64,000 nt of DNA from Desulfosarcina sp. BuS5 (GTDB taxonomy: Bacteria; Desulfobacterota; Desulfobacteria; Desulfobacterales; BuS5), in the NCBI RefSeq assembly GCF_028752835.1, contig NZ_CP087952.1:2833041-2897040 (forward strand). The letters run 5' to 3'. A program made the translations under genes and the position numbers. Positions 17,964 to 27,451 of this stretch are shown here, one piece after another; the first letter of the stretch is position 1; the number at the start of each line of letters is the position of its first letter. Below the pieces are notes generated by a model. It ran no database searches. It was not told the DNA's origin and worked only from the letters and a program-made list of their open reading frames with translations.

Positions 17964-17973
17964 AGGAGGATAT

Positions 17974-18969
17974 ATGGATACAAACGAGTGGACCCCGGCC
18001 ATGGCCCTTGAAACGTCCGGAAGTTATTGGGCTGCATCTACTCTTCATTCAGCAATAGAACTCGATCTGTTCACGATTCTGGGTGACCGACAGTACGACA
18101 TCGAAGAGATCGTAAGAATAATCAATGCGGACGAACGGGGCTTGTCCATGCTCCTGAACGCCCTTTCCGCATTGAAACTCATTTCAAAAACCGGCAGGAA
18201 ATACTTCAACACTCCTTTCAGTAAATCTTTTCTGTCCAAAGACTCTCGACAGTACATCGGTTACATTATTATGCACCATAAGCATCTCACAGATGTCTGG
18301 GTTAAGCTTTCCCGTGCGGTCCGGAGCGGTCTCCCCGTCAAAGACCGGGAATTTTTGAATGACAAAGAACAGCTTGAAAACTTCCTGATGGGTATGTTCA
18401 ACGTGGCCAGTAACGTAGCGCCCAAGGTAGCTGAAAAAATCGATTTATCCAATTGCAATCACCTTCTCGATATAGGTGGCGGCCCAGGGACATACGCCAT
18501 TCATTTCTGTATGAAATATCTACAACTTAAAGCCTCGATTTACGACCTGCCACCAACTAGACCCTTTGCCGAAAAAACTATTCTCGAATTCAATTTGACC
18601 GATAGAATACGATTCGTTGAGGGCAATTATCTCCTGGACAAGATTGAAGGATCCTATGACGTAGTCTGGCTTTCGCACATCCTCCATGCAGAAGGTCCGG
18701 AATCCTGCCGAACCATACTGCAAAAGGCCGTTTCCGTCATGGAACCTGGGGGTATAATCCTTGTCCACGATTTCATATTGAACGACACCATGGATGGCCC
18801 GGTCTTCCCCGCGCTATTTTCCCTGAACATGCTTCTGAATACGCCTTCCGGTCGGTCCTATTCCGAAAAGCAGATTATGGATATGCTTTCAAGTGCAGGC
18901 GTGCGGGAGCTTCGACGTGTGCCCTTCCAGGGGTTCAATGATTCAGGAATTATTTCTGGTATGGTTTAA
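17974..18969 (+). CDS. SAM-dependent O-methyltransferase family protein
   Basis: 331 aa. Start chosen at the ATG 5 nt after AGGAGG (17964-17969); an upstream ATG lies in the hairpin region. The N-terminal winged-helix dimerisation domain (about 1-100) is followed by a Rossmann SAM-binding domain with motif I LLDIGGGPGTYA (about residues 160-171), acidic loop YDLPPTRPFA, and late motifs GGIILVHDFIL and SEKQIMDMLSSAGV. This fits the O-methyltransferase family 2 fold. The substrate is unknown. No operon partner. GC content is visibly higher than in the flanking DNA. Confidence 0.82.
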   Translation: MDTNEWTPAMALETSGSYWAASTLHSAIELDLFTILGDRQYDIEEIVRIINADERGLSMLLNALSALKLISKTGRKYFNTPFSKSFLSKDSRQYIGYIIMHHKHLTDVWVKLSRAVRSGLPVKDREFLNDKEQLENFLMGMFNVASNVAPKVAEKIDLSNCNHLLDIGGGPGTYAIHFCMKYLQLKASIYDLPPTRPFAEKTILEFNLTDRIRFVEGNYLLDKIEGSYDVVWLSHILHAEGPESCRTILQKAVSVMEPGGIILVHDFILNDTMDGPVFPALFSLNMLLNTPSGRSYSEKQIMDMLSSAGVRELRRVPFQGFNDSGIISGMV

Positions 18970-19001
18970 GAAACTGAGGATCGGCCCTTTCAAGGTACTA
19001 C

Positions 19002-19120
19002 TATAGATTGTCACATAAATAATTTCACTGCGTTATCGGTCGTCGGAGTATTACAATACGCCTTCCTCCCTCTGGCCTTGTGCTAAATTTTAAAATCAGG
19101 TAATTATCTGACAATCTATA
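19002..19120. repeat. 119-bp palindromic repeat with variable centre, copy 1
   Basis: The ends TATAGATTGTCA... and ...TGACAATCTATA are inverted repeats. The body shares TTTCACTGCGTTATCGGTC and CTCCCTCTGGCCTTGTG plus TTTTAAAATCAGGTAATTAT with 53856-53984. The centre is self-complementary here as GTATT-AC-AATAC. Confidence 0.75.
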
Positions 19121-19497
19121 CCAGGCTTATTTTTAAGAATAAACACTTTCGGGCAAACAGGTGCTCTATACTCAACAGCCTTTATTCCCAGTCGATTCCA
19201 TGTAAATATCCGACTTGACAGTCCTATGGGTATCAGGTATTTGAATCCTTATTGGATTTATAGCTTTTCATCTACATTAATTATCTGAAAATAAATTCTT
19301 ATCCTTTATTCCAGGCGGCACAGGTCCCAATTAGCTAAAAGATATCAATAAAGGCAAACGGGTAAAGATGCCGGCGCCTCTTGGGAACCTCGAAAATCCT
19401 GCATCCTGGCGATTCAAAGGAATAACCGGGAAGAATACTCGCGCTTCTGTACTGATAGACCTATGTTCGACCCGGGAAAAACCTGCTGGGAAAAATC
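19121..19497. other. Intergenic region upstream of pyrD, no supported feature
   Basis: 377 bp without an open frame I trust. A GGCAAAC segment near 19350 was examined for a c-di-GMP-I riboswitch, but the required partner motifs are absent. The pyrD start has only a weak upstream purine tract (CTGGGAAAAATC). Confidence 0.5.
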
Positions 19498-20460
19498 ATG
19501 GAAAACATGCTTCAAGTCTCTTTGAATAATTTAAAACTGAAAACCCCCTTAATGACTGCGTCCGGAACATCAGGGCATGGGAATGAGATTGATGTCCTGG
19601 AAAACAGCCCTGAAGTCCGCTCTTCCCTGGGCGCATTTATTACAAAAGGGGTTACCCTTAAGGCTAAAGAAGGGAATCCTGAATTCAGGATTGTGGAGAC
19701 CGATTCCGGCATTCTCAACGCAATCGGCCTCCCGAACGAAGGGGCGGAGTTTTTTGTAAAAACCGAACTTTCAGGGTTGCTTAGTTTTGAGCTACCTGTA
19801 ATAGTTAATATATCGGCGGACTCCATTGAAGAATTCGGCGTTCTCTCTTCCTATCTTTGTGATAACGATATTAATCAAATAATTTCCGCGATAGAAGTCA
19901 ATCTTTCCTGCCCGAATATTAAAAAAGGCGGGATCGCATTCGGAACCGACCCCGCAATAGTTGAGCGGATAGTAAATATAGTAAAAAAAAATGTAGATGA
20001 CAGGATTTCTGTTATTACAAAACTGACCCCGAATATCACAGACATAACAATACCAGCGCGCGCCGCAATTAACGGAGGCACTGATATTCTTGCCATGATA
20101 AACACGCTTCGTGGAACAGCTATAGACATTTACACTGCCAGGCCTTTGCTGGGCAACAAAACAGGCGGTCTTTCGGGGCCCGCCATAAAACCCGTAGGCC
20201 TGTATATGGTTTATGAATGTTTTTCAAAAATTTCTGAATGCAGTAGCAGGCAGATACCTATTATCGGCATAGGAGGAATTTCAAGATGGGAGGATGTAAT
20301 CGAATATATTATGGCCGGCGCCAGCGCCGTTGGGATAGGCACGGCCTGGTTTGTCAATCCCGATCTTTTTCCGGATATTTACAAGGGAATAAAAGAATTT
20401 GTTAAACAAAAGGGTGTTCCAATATCGGAATTGACGGGAATTGCGCATCAGGACGGATAA
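19498..20460 (+). CDS. pyrD: Dihydroorotate dehydrogenase, class 1
   Basis: 320 aa. Oxidises dihydroorotate to orotate in pyrimidine synthesis using FMN. Class 1B-like features: LKTPLMTASGTSGHG at the N-terminus, NAIGLPNEGAEFF, VNLSCPN with the catalytic-base Cys, KLTPNITDI, NTLRGTAIDI, GLSGPAIKP, the phosphate loop PIIGIGGISRWEDV and AGASAVGIGTA. A second ATG three codons in is an alternative start. No pyrK (electron-transfer subunit) is adjacent. The HD gene follows after 7 bp. Confidence 0.9.
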   Translation: MENMLQVSLNNLKLKTPLMTASGTSGHGNEIDVLENSPEVRSSLGAFITKGVTLKAKEGNPEFRIVETDSGILNAIGLPNEGAEFFVKTELSGLLSFELPVIVNISADSIEEFGVLSSYLCDNDINQIISAIEVNLSCPNIKKGGIAFGTDPAIVERIVNIVKKNVDDRISVITKLTPNITDITIPARAAINGGTDILAMINTLRGTAIDIYTARPLLGNKTGGLSGPAIKPVGLYMVYECFSKISECSSRQIPIIGIGGISRWEDVIEYIMAGASAVGIGTAWFVNPDLFPDIYKGIKEFVKQKGVPISELTGIAHQDG

Positions 20461-20467
20461 ATTATAG

Positions 20468-21100
20468 ATGCTGGATACTATAATACACGCAGCCAAAAAA
20501 AAATTTCAGGGAGCAAGGGGGAGCCATGACTGGGATCATACCCTGCGTGTTGCAGGTTTATGCAAACGTATCGGGGGGGTCGAGGGGGCGGACATGGACG
20601 TTCTCTTAAGCGCCGCTTATCTCCACGATATCGGAAGAGCCCTGCAGGATTCCTCTAATGGCGCGGTATGCCATGCGGAAAAAGGAGCTGCCATGGCTCG
20701 GCCCATTATAAATATTCTGCCTATTTCAGATGACCGGAAAAAAAATATAATCCATTCAATTAAATCACACCGTTTCAGGGGAACCGTTGCGCCGGCTACA
20801 ATAGAAGCCAGGGTGCTTTTCGATGCGGACAAAATAGACGCCATCGGAGCAGTAGGCGTAGCCAGGGTGTTCCTGTTTGCCGGGGAACTAGGCGCCAGAC
20901 TGCACAGTCCGGATATTGCGGTTGATGATGTAAAACCATATTCAATTGACGATACCGGATACAGGGAGTTTAAAGTAAAACTATGCAAAATTAAAGATAG
21001 AATGCTGACACAAACAGGGATGAGGATTGCCATAGCCCGACACCGGTTTATGGAAAATTTTTTCGAACAGTTTTTAAAGGAGTATGAAGGGAAAAGGTAG
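20468..21100 (+). CDS. HD-domain phosphohydrolase
   Basis: 210 aa. Metal-dependent phosphohydrolase fold with H...HD...D: SHDWDHTLRVAGL (first His), YLHDIGRAL (HD pair), and LFDADKIDAIGAVGVARVF (distal Asp). It resembles uncharacterised HD hydrolases of about 200 aa in the YedJ-like group. The substrate is unknown. Likely cotranscribed with pyrD. Confidence 0.85.
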   Translation: MLDTIIHAAKKKFQGARGSHDWDHTLRVAGLCKRIGGVEGADMDVLLSAAYLHDIGRALQDSSNGAVCHAEKGAAMARPIINILPISDDRKKNIIHSIKSHRFRGTVAPATIEARVLFDADKIDAIGAVGVARVFLFAGELGARLHSPDIAVDDVKPYSIDDTGYREFKVKLCKIKDRMLTQTGMRIAIARHRFMENFFEQFLKEYEGKR

Positions 21101-21379
21101 CCGTTATCGGCCAAATTTATCTGGCTGTGGTTATTGCTCGCTTGATAGGTATGCACATTTCACAATCAATGGATAGGGAATCCCATTAGGGCTCTTTATT
21201 AAACATTGACTAAGTGAATCTGATATTCTGGTAGTCCCTACAAAACAATGCAGGTGATTAAAAAGTGTCTCTGAAAACATGAATAAAAAAGATTTTTACT
21301 AAAAATTAAGATTGTTATAGACCAAAAGCAATATATTTTGTAGAAGCATGGTTAAAACTCTATTCAAAGGATCGCAACC

Positions 21380-22646
21380 ATGCAAAATACAGCAAATACA
21401 GCCCTAACACTTTTTTGTCCCGGGAAAAGCTGCAAATATTATCAATCAACCGAGAACAAAATCGCCAAGGATGGAGTTTACATAACAAAATCCGATTTTG
21501 AGCCAAGACAAATGTTTTACTGCAATGGTGGCAAACATAGATTCTCAGAAACAGGATATTCCGATCTTTTTGGAAAGCATGGCAGTTTTAAAGAATATGA
21601 GCAAACGGCAAAGCTAAACTTTTACGGCCTTGGCACTGATGCAATTGCCGATGTACTTCAAAAAGATCGAAGGACAATTGAACAATGGCAAAAAGCTATT
21701 GGGCAAAAAGGCCAGCAATTTCACCTATTTCTTTGTTTTACTATCGGGCTTACCATTGTATTTCTCCAGATGGATGAACTATGGTCTTACCTTAAAAATA
21801 AAAGTCAACAATTATGGGTTTTTATCGCTCTTGAATCCACAACAAAATTCTGGATCGGTTTCGAGTTGGGTTCAAGAACAACTTACACTGCAAACCGTTT
21901 AGTAAAGGGCATTAAAAAGTTGGGCAAATGGGGAAAAGATAATATATTAAAGGTCGCTACAGATAAATTAGCGGCTTACAAAAATGCGCTCGAAAACATT
22001 ATGTCTGAAATTCCTTATGCTTACCTGCAAATTGTTAAGCGCCGAATAAAGCGTCGGCTTGTAACAGTTAAAAAATATTTTGTAAAAGGTACTGTAAAAG
22101 ATTTCCCCGGAAAAAGCCAAAACACCTCATTTATTGAGAGACTGAACCTTACCCTGAGGCAACATATCTCCTATCTTCAGAGAAAAACCCTGGGGTATTG
22201 CAAGAACAAGCTGAATTTTAGTAATGTAATCTGGATTAACTTATTCAACTATAATTACATACAATTTCATAAGAGCTTACGAATACGAATTAATAATGAA
22301 AACGAGAAATTTATAAAAAAGTAGGCATCCTTCATAAACCATAAAAAGTAGTTTACACTTTTTGAAAACGATATTTGATTGTATTAACTATTTACTGATA
22401 AGGGACTTCCCTTATAATGAATTTGATAGAGTAAGCATTTTAGCCCTGAAAGGGCGCTACATACCAGCCCAGGGCAACGCCCTGGGCTGGTATGTCTAAC
22501 ACCTTCAGGGTTTTTGACTAAAGTGTAAACTAAATTTGAAGGATGCCAAAAAGTATAACCATAATACACCGGCAATGCAGATGGGACTTACGAATTTTCC
22601 ACTAAACTGGAGATATCTCATTACAGTCCCAATACCTTGTAAGTAG
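21380..22646 (+). pseudogene. IS1-family-like transposase interrupted by a MITE
   Basis: The frame runs 21380-22323 and, after removal of the MITE and one copy of its target duplication, continues to a stop at 22644-22646 with KYNHNTPAMQMGLTNFPLNW. N-terminal zinc-ribbon Cys (CPGKSCKYYQ), then a recognition-helix region (DAIADVLQKDRRTIEQWQ), catalytic blocks MDELWSYL, ATDKLAAYKNAL and FIERLNLTLRQ. The interrupted gene still gives a 314-aa product ending NEKFIKK with all catalytic blocks; whether it is active is unknown. Confidence 0.88.
22324..22547. repeat. 224-bp MITE with 8-bp target duplication
   Basis: The ends GGCATCCTTCA.../...TGAAGGATGCC are inverted, with a second inner pair AGTTTACACTTT/AAAGTGTAAACT. 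Flanking 8-bp direct repeats AAAAAGTA at 22316-22323 and 22548-22555. A long hairpin (ACATACCAGCCCAGGGC with its complement, about 22459-22495) fills the right half. Excision restores the transposase frame. Confidence 0.85.
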
Positions 22647-22684
22647 CTGATTTTTCGAACCTGCATTGTTTTGTAGGGACTACC

Positions 22685-23131
22685 CGTAAAGGGACACTTT
22701 CAGCAGAGGAGCGGTTCAAGATCAACGAGCACATCGCACAAACCATTATTATGTTAGGAAAGCTACCCCTGCCCTCTTACATGGCAAATATATTTGAAAT
22801 CGCCGGCGCTCACCACGAGACTATGGATGGAAAAGGGTATCCCCGGAAGCTCACCCGAAATGAGATGTCCTTTCCTGCAAGGATCATGGCTATTGCCGAT
22901 ATTTTCGAGGCGCTCACGGCATCTGATCGTCCTTACAAAAAAGCTAAAACGCTGAACGAGTCACTGCGAATCATGAGCTTCATGCGCAATGACCGGCATA
23001 TTGATGAAGAGTTGTTTGACTTGTTTTTGCAGAGCGGCGTATATAAAGAGTACGCAGCAAAATACTTGGACCCGGAGCAAATCGCTGAAGTGGATATCAA
23101 TGGATATTTATCCACTTTAAAGGAAAGGTAG
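22685..23131 (+). pseudogene. HD-GYP domain protein, C-terminal fragment
   Basis: Read from the IS edge the frame gives RKGTLSAEERFKINEHIAQTI and continues GAHHETMDGKGYPRKLT, PARIMAIADIFEALTASDRPYKKA: the C-terminal half of an HD-GYP (c-di-GMP phosphodiesterase) domain, with the HHExxDGxGYP motif intact. The first half of the domain, including the HD pair and any sensor domains, is missing to the left of the IS1-like element. An internal ATG at 22751 opens a 126-aa frame, but this would lack half the active site. purH follows after 5 bp. Confidence 0.88.
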
Positions 23132-23136
23132 TTGTT

Positions 23137-23814
23137 ATGAGCATAAATGTCGTTGAAAAAATTGATGATCTTATAAAAATAAAACATATCCTGATAAGTG
23201 TTTCCGATAAAAAAGGGCTGGATCAACTTATACCTGAATTAATCGGAATTAATCCTGAAATAAGATTCCTCTCCACCGGGGGCACATACAGCCGGATTAA
23301 GGAAATACTCGGTTCCGGGGCAGGATCTTGTCTCACCCAGGTTTCGGACTATACCGGACAGCAGGAGACCCAGGGCGGACTTGTAAAGACCCTGGACTTT
23401 AAAATCTACCTGGGACTTCTGACCGAAACCTACAACTCTTCCCACCAGGAAGATATGTCGCGTACCGGCGCAGTGAACATAGATATGGTGGTGGTAAATC
23501 TTTACCCTTTCAAGCAGACCATAGAGAAGCAGGGGGTGGTTGTGGAGGAGGCAAGAGGAAATATTGATATTGGAGGTCCATGCATGATCAGAGCCGCAGC
23601 CAAGAATTATCTCAGGGTTGCACCGGTGGTCGATCCTGCGGATTACAGCAGTATTATTTCATTTATTAAGGAAAATGAGGGTTCCCTGTCCCTTGAGCAG
23701 CGTTTTTACCTGGCAAAAAAGGCTTTTAAGCATACTGCTGTTTATGACGGCGCTATTGCCGAATATCTTGGCTCTCAATCTTTTGATAATGTTAAGCAAT
23801 GTTATAGCTTATAA
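23137..23814 (+). CDS. purH: IMP cyclohydrolase (PurH N-terminal domain as separate protein)
   Basis: 225 aa. Closes FAICAR to IMP, the last purine step. MGS-like domain: ILISVSDKKGLDQLIPEL, FLSTGGTYSRIKE, VSDYTGQQETQGGLVKTLDFKIYLGLL, VVVNLYPFKQT, and NIDIGGPCMIRAAAKNY. In most bacteria this is the first ~200 residues of bifunctional PurH; here it ends after YLGSQSFDNV and the transformylase is a separate downstream gene. Confidence 0.92.
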   Translation: MSINVVEKIDDLIKIKHILISVSDKKGLDQLIPELIGINPEIRFLSTGGTYSRIKEILGSGAGSCLTQVSDYTGQQETQGGLVKTLDFKIYLGLLTETYNSSHQEDMSRTGAVNIDMVVVNLYPFKQTIEKQGVVVEEARGNIDIGGPCMIRAAAKNYLRVAPVVDPADYSSIISFIKENEGSLSLEQRFYLAKKAFKHTAVYDGAIAEYLGSQSFDNVKQCYSL

Positions 23815-23816
23815 AT

Positions 23817-23854
23817 AGTGTCCACCCATAAATGGCTATTTATGGACTGACACT
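23817..23854. promoter_or_regulatory. Hairpin between the two purH genes
   Basis: AGTGTC...CCATAAAT-GGCT-ATTTATGG...GACACT forms a two-part stem of about 14 bp. No U-run follows, so it is not a classical terminator; it may tune processing or downstream translation. Function inferred only. Confidence 0.5.
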
Positions 23855-23886
23855 CAATAGCGTTTATTGATAACTGGAGTTAAAAA

Positions 23887-25137
23887 ATGACCGAAGATTT
23901 AAAAAAAATGTACCGAACAATAATGGACGACAACTTTTCTCCGAACATGGAGATCAGTTTCATTGATGGAGATAACAGACAGACTCTATTTTATGAAAAG
24001 GTTGTCTGGACCATAGATGCCGTGCAAAAAGGTCTGCGATACGGTGAGAACCCGGGGCAGGAAGCCGCTCTTTACAAGCTTGTAAACGGAAACCTGGTTT
24101 TGGGTGATACGGAAACAATACAGCCGGGAAAATATCTTGCTTCTGATATAGAACTTTTGCAATCCGGAAAACATCCCGGGAAAACCAATCTGACCGATAC
24201 TGACAACTCCCTTAACATACTAAGATATTTTACGGATAAACCTGTTGCCGTTATTGTAAAGCATAACAACCCCTGCGGCGTTGCAATGTCCGATTCCCTG
24301 GAAAATGCCTACCATAAAGCGCACATGGCCGACAGGATTGCTGCTTTTGGAGGATGCATCGCTTTAAACCGGGCCGTTAACAAGGCCACGGCTGAAGCAA
24401 TATGCAAACAGTTTGCCGAGGTTGTGGTCGCTCCTGATTTTGAAGATGGTGTGATGAATATTTTTGAAAAAAAAAAGAACCTTAGAATTATCAGGGTGCG
24501 TAATATCGAACGTCTGCAAACCTTTGTGGGGCAAAGATGTGTGGAATTCAAAAGTCTCATCGACGGTGGAATTATAGCCCAATGGTCTTTTGTTCCAGAA
24601 GCCAGGTCACAGGAAGATCTGAAACCGGCTGAAACCGAATATAAAGGCAAAATATACAGAATCAACAGGGAACCTACGGCAAAAGAATATGAAGATATGC
24701 TCTTTGGCTGGCTTGTGGAATCGGGAATCACATCAAATTCGGTTATTTACGTGAAGGATCTGGCAACCGTGGGCATAGGCACCGGTGAACAGGATCGGGT
24801 CGGTGTAGCTGAAATCGCACGGGACAAGGCCTATCGAAAGCTTGCAGACAGATACTCTTATGAAACATATGGAATAGGCTATAACGAGCTGAAAGATAAA
24901 GATAAAAAAGATGAAGCCGACGCAAGGGCCGAAGAAGAAAACGGGGGACTTAAAGGCGCGGCTATGGTCAGTGACGCTTTCTTCCCTTTCAGGGACGGTA
25001 TTGACGTCGGTATAAAGGAAGGCATATCTTCGGTTATTCAGCCGGGAGGCTCAGGGAATGACTATCAGTCCATAGAAGCATGCAACGAAGTCGATGCCAC
25101 CATGGTTTATACCGGTCAAAGGAGTTTTAAACACTAG
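23887..25137 (+). CDS. purH: AICAR formyltransferase (PurH C-terminal domain as separate protein)
   Basis: 416 aa. Transfers formyl from 10-formyl-THF to AICAR. Key motifs: LRYGENPGQEAALY, VIVKHNNPCGVA with the catalytic Lys-His pair, RIAAFGGCIALNR, GDAFFPFRDGID-like SDAFFPFRDGIDV, and QPGGSGNDYQSIEACNE. A charged insertion (KDKDKKDEADARAEEENG, about 335-352) is present. The start follows AACTGGAG (about 23872-23879). Split PurH is known in some deltaproteobacteria (memory, not verified). Confidence 0.9.
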   Translation: MTEDLKKMYRTIMDDNFSPNMEISFIDGDNRQTLFYEKVVWTIDAVQKGLRYGENPGQEAALYKLVNGNLVLGDTETIQPGKYLASDIELLQSGKHPGKTNLTDTDNSLNILRYFTDKPVAVIVKHNNPCGVAMSDSLENAYHKAHMADRIAAFGGCIALNRAVNKATAEAICKQFAEVVVAPDFEDGVMNIFEKKKNLRIIRVRNIERLQTFVGQRCVEFKSLIDGGIIAQWSFVPEARSQEDLKPAETEYKGKIYRINREPTAKEYEDMLFGWLVESGITSNSVIYVKDLATVGIGTGEQDRVGVAEIARDKAYRKLADRYSYETYGIGYNELKDKDKKDEADARAEEENGGLKGAAMVSDAFFPFRDGIDVGIKEGISSVIQPGGSGNDYQSIEACNEVDATMVYTGQRSFKH

Positions 25138-25138
25138 C

Positions 25139-26314
25139 ATGGATCAAATCTATGATGTGGCGGTTATCGGAGCAGGCCCAGGCGGCGGCAGAGCCGCCAT
25201 GGGCTGTGCCGGCAAGGGCCTGTCCACCGTCATCCTGGAGAAAAAATCCGTTGTCGGCATCCCTGTGCACTGCGGTGAATGCCTCTCATCTTTTGCCGCT
25301 GAAAACACAGGTCTAAAAATCCCCGATCATACTATCTCCAGGCGTGTTAAAGGCGTAAAGGTAATCTTTCCCAATCATTCCGCAAAAAAACTTTATGAAC
25401 CCGGTTATGTTCTTTTCAAGGATCGATTCGAACAATGGCTGGCTGAAACTGCATGTAATGCCGGCGCCGAGCTTTGTCTCCATTTTAACGTAAAGGATCT
25501 TGAACGAACAAATAATATCTGGATAATCAGATCTGATTCCGGAGAAACTGTCCGGGCAAGGCTTGTGATTGATGCTTCCGGGGTAAATTCCATATGCAGC
25601 AATCTGCTGAAAATAAACCGGAAATTGATTACAATTACCGGCATTCAGTATGAAATAGAGGGGGTCTCTACAGACGGATTCATAGAGTTCTATCTATGGC
25701 CCGGACTTGCTCCCGGAGGGTACCTATGGGTTATTCCCAAGAGCGGCAATTCATCCAATGTCGGTCTGATCTCTACAAAAACCGGGGACCTTAAAAAAAA
25801 TCTGGATGATTTCATAAGCCGGAAAAAATTTAATATTATAAAGATCCGAAAAACATTTGGAGGAAAAATCCCTTCTTCCGGACCGCTGCTTGTAACATTC
25901 TCGACCGGGCTGCTAATTATTGGAGATGCTGCAGGTTTCACAAGTCCACTCTTTGAAGGTGGCACACATTTTGCTTTGAAATCAGGTTGCATTGCTTCGA
26001 AAATTGCGGGGAATGCCTTGAAATCTAATGACTTGAGCAAAGAGCGGTTATCCGGATATCAAATATTTTGGAAAAAGAAGTTCCCTGATTATAAAAGGAT
26101 TCTAAAGGGACGTTCAGCGTTCTATAATTTTTCCGAGCAGGAGTTAAACCTATTTACAAAATATCTACCCGATAAAATAAAAAATTTTACTTTAAATAAA
26201 AAAATATCAACAGGTCTTCGAATGATTTGCAAAAATCCGGGACTGATTGGAAATGGCGGCATCAGCATGCTGAAAGCTTTTGAATTGTCACGAGCCGGAC
26301 ATTATGGGTGGTAA
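25139..26314 (+). CDS. Geranylgeranyl reductase family FAD-dependent oxidoreductase
   Basis: 391 aa from the ATG right after the purH stop (in-frame ATG at 25094 lies inside purH). FAD fold: VAVIGAGPGGGRAAMGCAG at the N-terminus, E-rich second strand TVILEKKS, VIDASGVNS, and the GD motif LLIIGDAAGFTSPLFEGGTHFALKSG. Such flavoproteins reduce isoprenoid chains of lipids or quinones; cysteine-containing HCGECLSS is typical of the archaeal-like digeranylgeranylglycerolipid reductase group. The substrate here is unknown. Confidence 0.82.
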   Translation: MDQIYDVAVIGAGPGGGRAAMGCAGKGLSTVILEKKSVVGIPVHCGECLSSFAAENTGLKIPDHTISRRVKGVKVIFPNHSAKKLYEPGYVLFKDRFEQWLAETACNAGAELCLHFNVKDLERTNNIWIIRSDSGETVRARLVIDASGVNSICSNLLKINRKLITITGIQYEIEGVSTDGFIEFYLWPGLAPGGYLWVIPKSGNSSNVGLISTKTGDLKKNLDDFISRKKFNIIKIRKTFGGKIPSSGPLLVTFSTGLLIIGDAAGFTSPLFEGGTHFALKSGCIASKIAGNALKSNDLSKERLSGYQIFWKKKFPDYKRILKGRSAFYNFSEQELNLFTKYLPDKIKNFTLNKKISTGLRMICKNPGLIGNGGISMLKAFELSRAGHYGW

Positions 26315-26406
26315 AAGCCAGGGTAATATATACAAAAAAGTTACACAAATTAATGCTTATAATCGAATAACTTTTTCATATTGCACCCTCGGAAACAGAC
26401 GGATAT

Positions 26407-27000
26407 ATGCATCGTAACAATAAAAAAATAATCTGCGCCGTATCTCTTTGCGTTCTCATGATTATATCCGTTCTGTCCATCCCTGCCGCAGCGGATATTT
26501 TTATGTTTACGGACAGAGATGGAGTGCTTCATTTTACAAATGTTCCAACATCATCATCCTATAAACTTTTTATTAAAGAGTATCCCCGCAAATCAAACAA
26601 ACATCATTCAACCGACAAGTATGATCACCTTATAACGGAAGCATCAAAAAAACATGACATCCCCTTTCCATTGCTTAAAGCCATAATCAAGGCGGAATCA
26701 AACTTTGACAAAATGGCTGTTTCAAGGGCGGGAGCCCTGGGTCTTATGCAGATAATGCCGAATAACCTGAAGGAGTTCAAGATTGATGATCCTTTTGACC
26801 CCTGGGAAAATGTTATGGGAGGCACGCGTTATTTTAAAAAACTACTCTTACGTTTTAACGGAAAGCTTCCTTTGGCAATAGCCGCTTATAATGCAGGACC
26901 TGAAAGGGTAAACAGATATAATGATATACCTCCCATAAAAGAGACCGAAAATTATGTAAAAAGGGTCATGAAATATTATTATATCTTTAAAAAGGGATAG
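26407..27000 (+). CDS. Lytic transglycosylase with DUF4124-like N-terminus
   Basis: 197 aa. Signal peptide (1-29, ending PAAA) followed by a short DUF4124-like domain (DIFMFTDRDGVLHFTNVP) and an SLT domain: IIKAESNFDKMAVSRAGALGLMQIMP with the catalytic Glu, and AIAAYNAGPERVNRYNDIPPIKET. It cleaves peptidoglycan in the periplasm. Transcribed alone. Confidence 0.9.
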   Translation: MHRNNKKIICAVSLCVLMIISVLSIPAAADIFMFTDRDGVLHFTNVPTSSSYKLFIKEYPRKSNKHHSTDKYDHLITEASKKHDIPFPLLKAIIKAESNFDKMAVSRAGALGLMQIMPNNLKEFKIDDPFDPWENVMGGTRYFKKLLLRFNGKLPLAIAAYNAGPERVNRYNDIPPIKETENYVKRVMKYYYIFKKG

Positions 27001-27265
27001 TTGAGCCATCATAAGAATAAACATATAAAATATTTGATATTCTTCACAAACTATAAAAAATAACTAATTAGTGCTTGAACGAAAACTAAAAACAGATACT
27101 ATTTCGGATATTTAAACATTATGCAAGAAACGAAGATTTTCGAAAAGCTGCTAGCATTTAGCCGTTAGCTATTGGCTCAAGGAACTATCCGTTTGATTTT
27201 AAAAGCTAACAGCTAAAACATACTAATGGCTCAAAAACTTCAATTTTAAAAACACCCTTAACCTA

Positions 27266-27451
27266 CCGGTTGTTAACATCCTTTTGAGTGATGATGCACC
27301 TCAATTCAAAAAGCTTACTGAGGGACACGCACTGTGCTGGATTCATGAAGGAAGGCACTATCATCGGTTAAGCCCGCTTGTTCCCTTTAATGTTGATGAA
27401 CTTAAACTCGATGTTCAAGTTTTTGATGATGAACTTGCCAAAAGCACTTAG
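27266..27451 (+). pseudogene. Transposase fragment (IS66-like DDE type)
   Basis: A 61-codon open stretch without a start reads PVVNILLSDDAPQFKKLT, then HALCWIHEGRHYHRLSPLVP and ends at a TAG. The D-D-A-x-Q-F-K and C-W-x-H-x-x-R-H-Y patterns belong to IS66-related transposases. Both ends are missing. The bases 27001-27265 before it hold no supported gene. Confidence 0.6.

Larger units (their letters stand above)
21230..22684 (+). mobile_element. IS1-like insertion sequence carrying a MITE
   Basis: Terminal inverted repeats of about 26 bp: GGTAGTCCCTACAAAACAAT at 21230 and its complement ending at 22684. It inserts immediately upstream of the surviving part of an HD-GYP gene. The single transposase gene inside is broken by a 224-bp MITE (22324-22547). 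The first 49 bp of this element recur at 57766-57814. Confidence 0.88.

Noticed and set aside
19340-19440. Possible c-di-GMP-I riboswitch upstream of pyrD (AAAGGCAAACG)
   Set aside because: The tetraloop receptor and GGGACGCAAAGC partner region are missing and the helices do not form as required.
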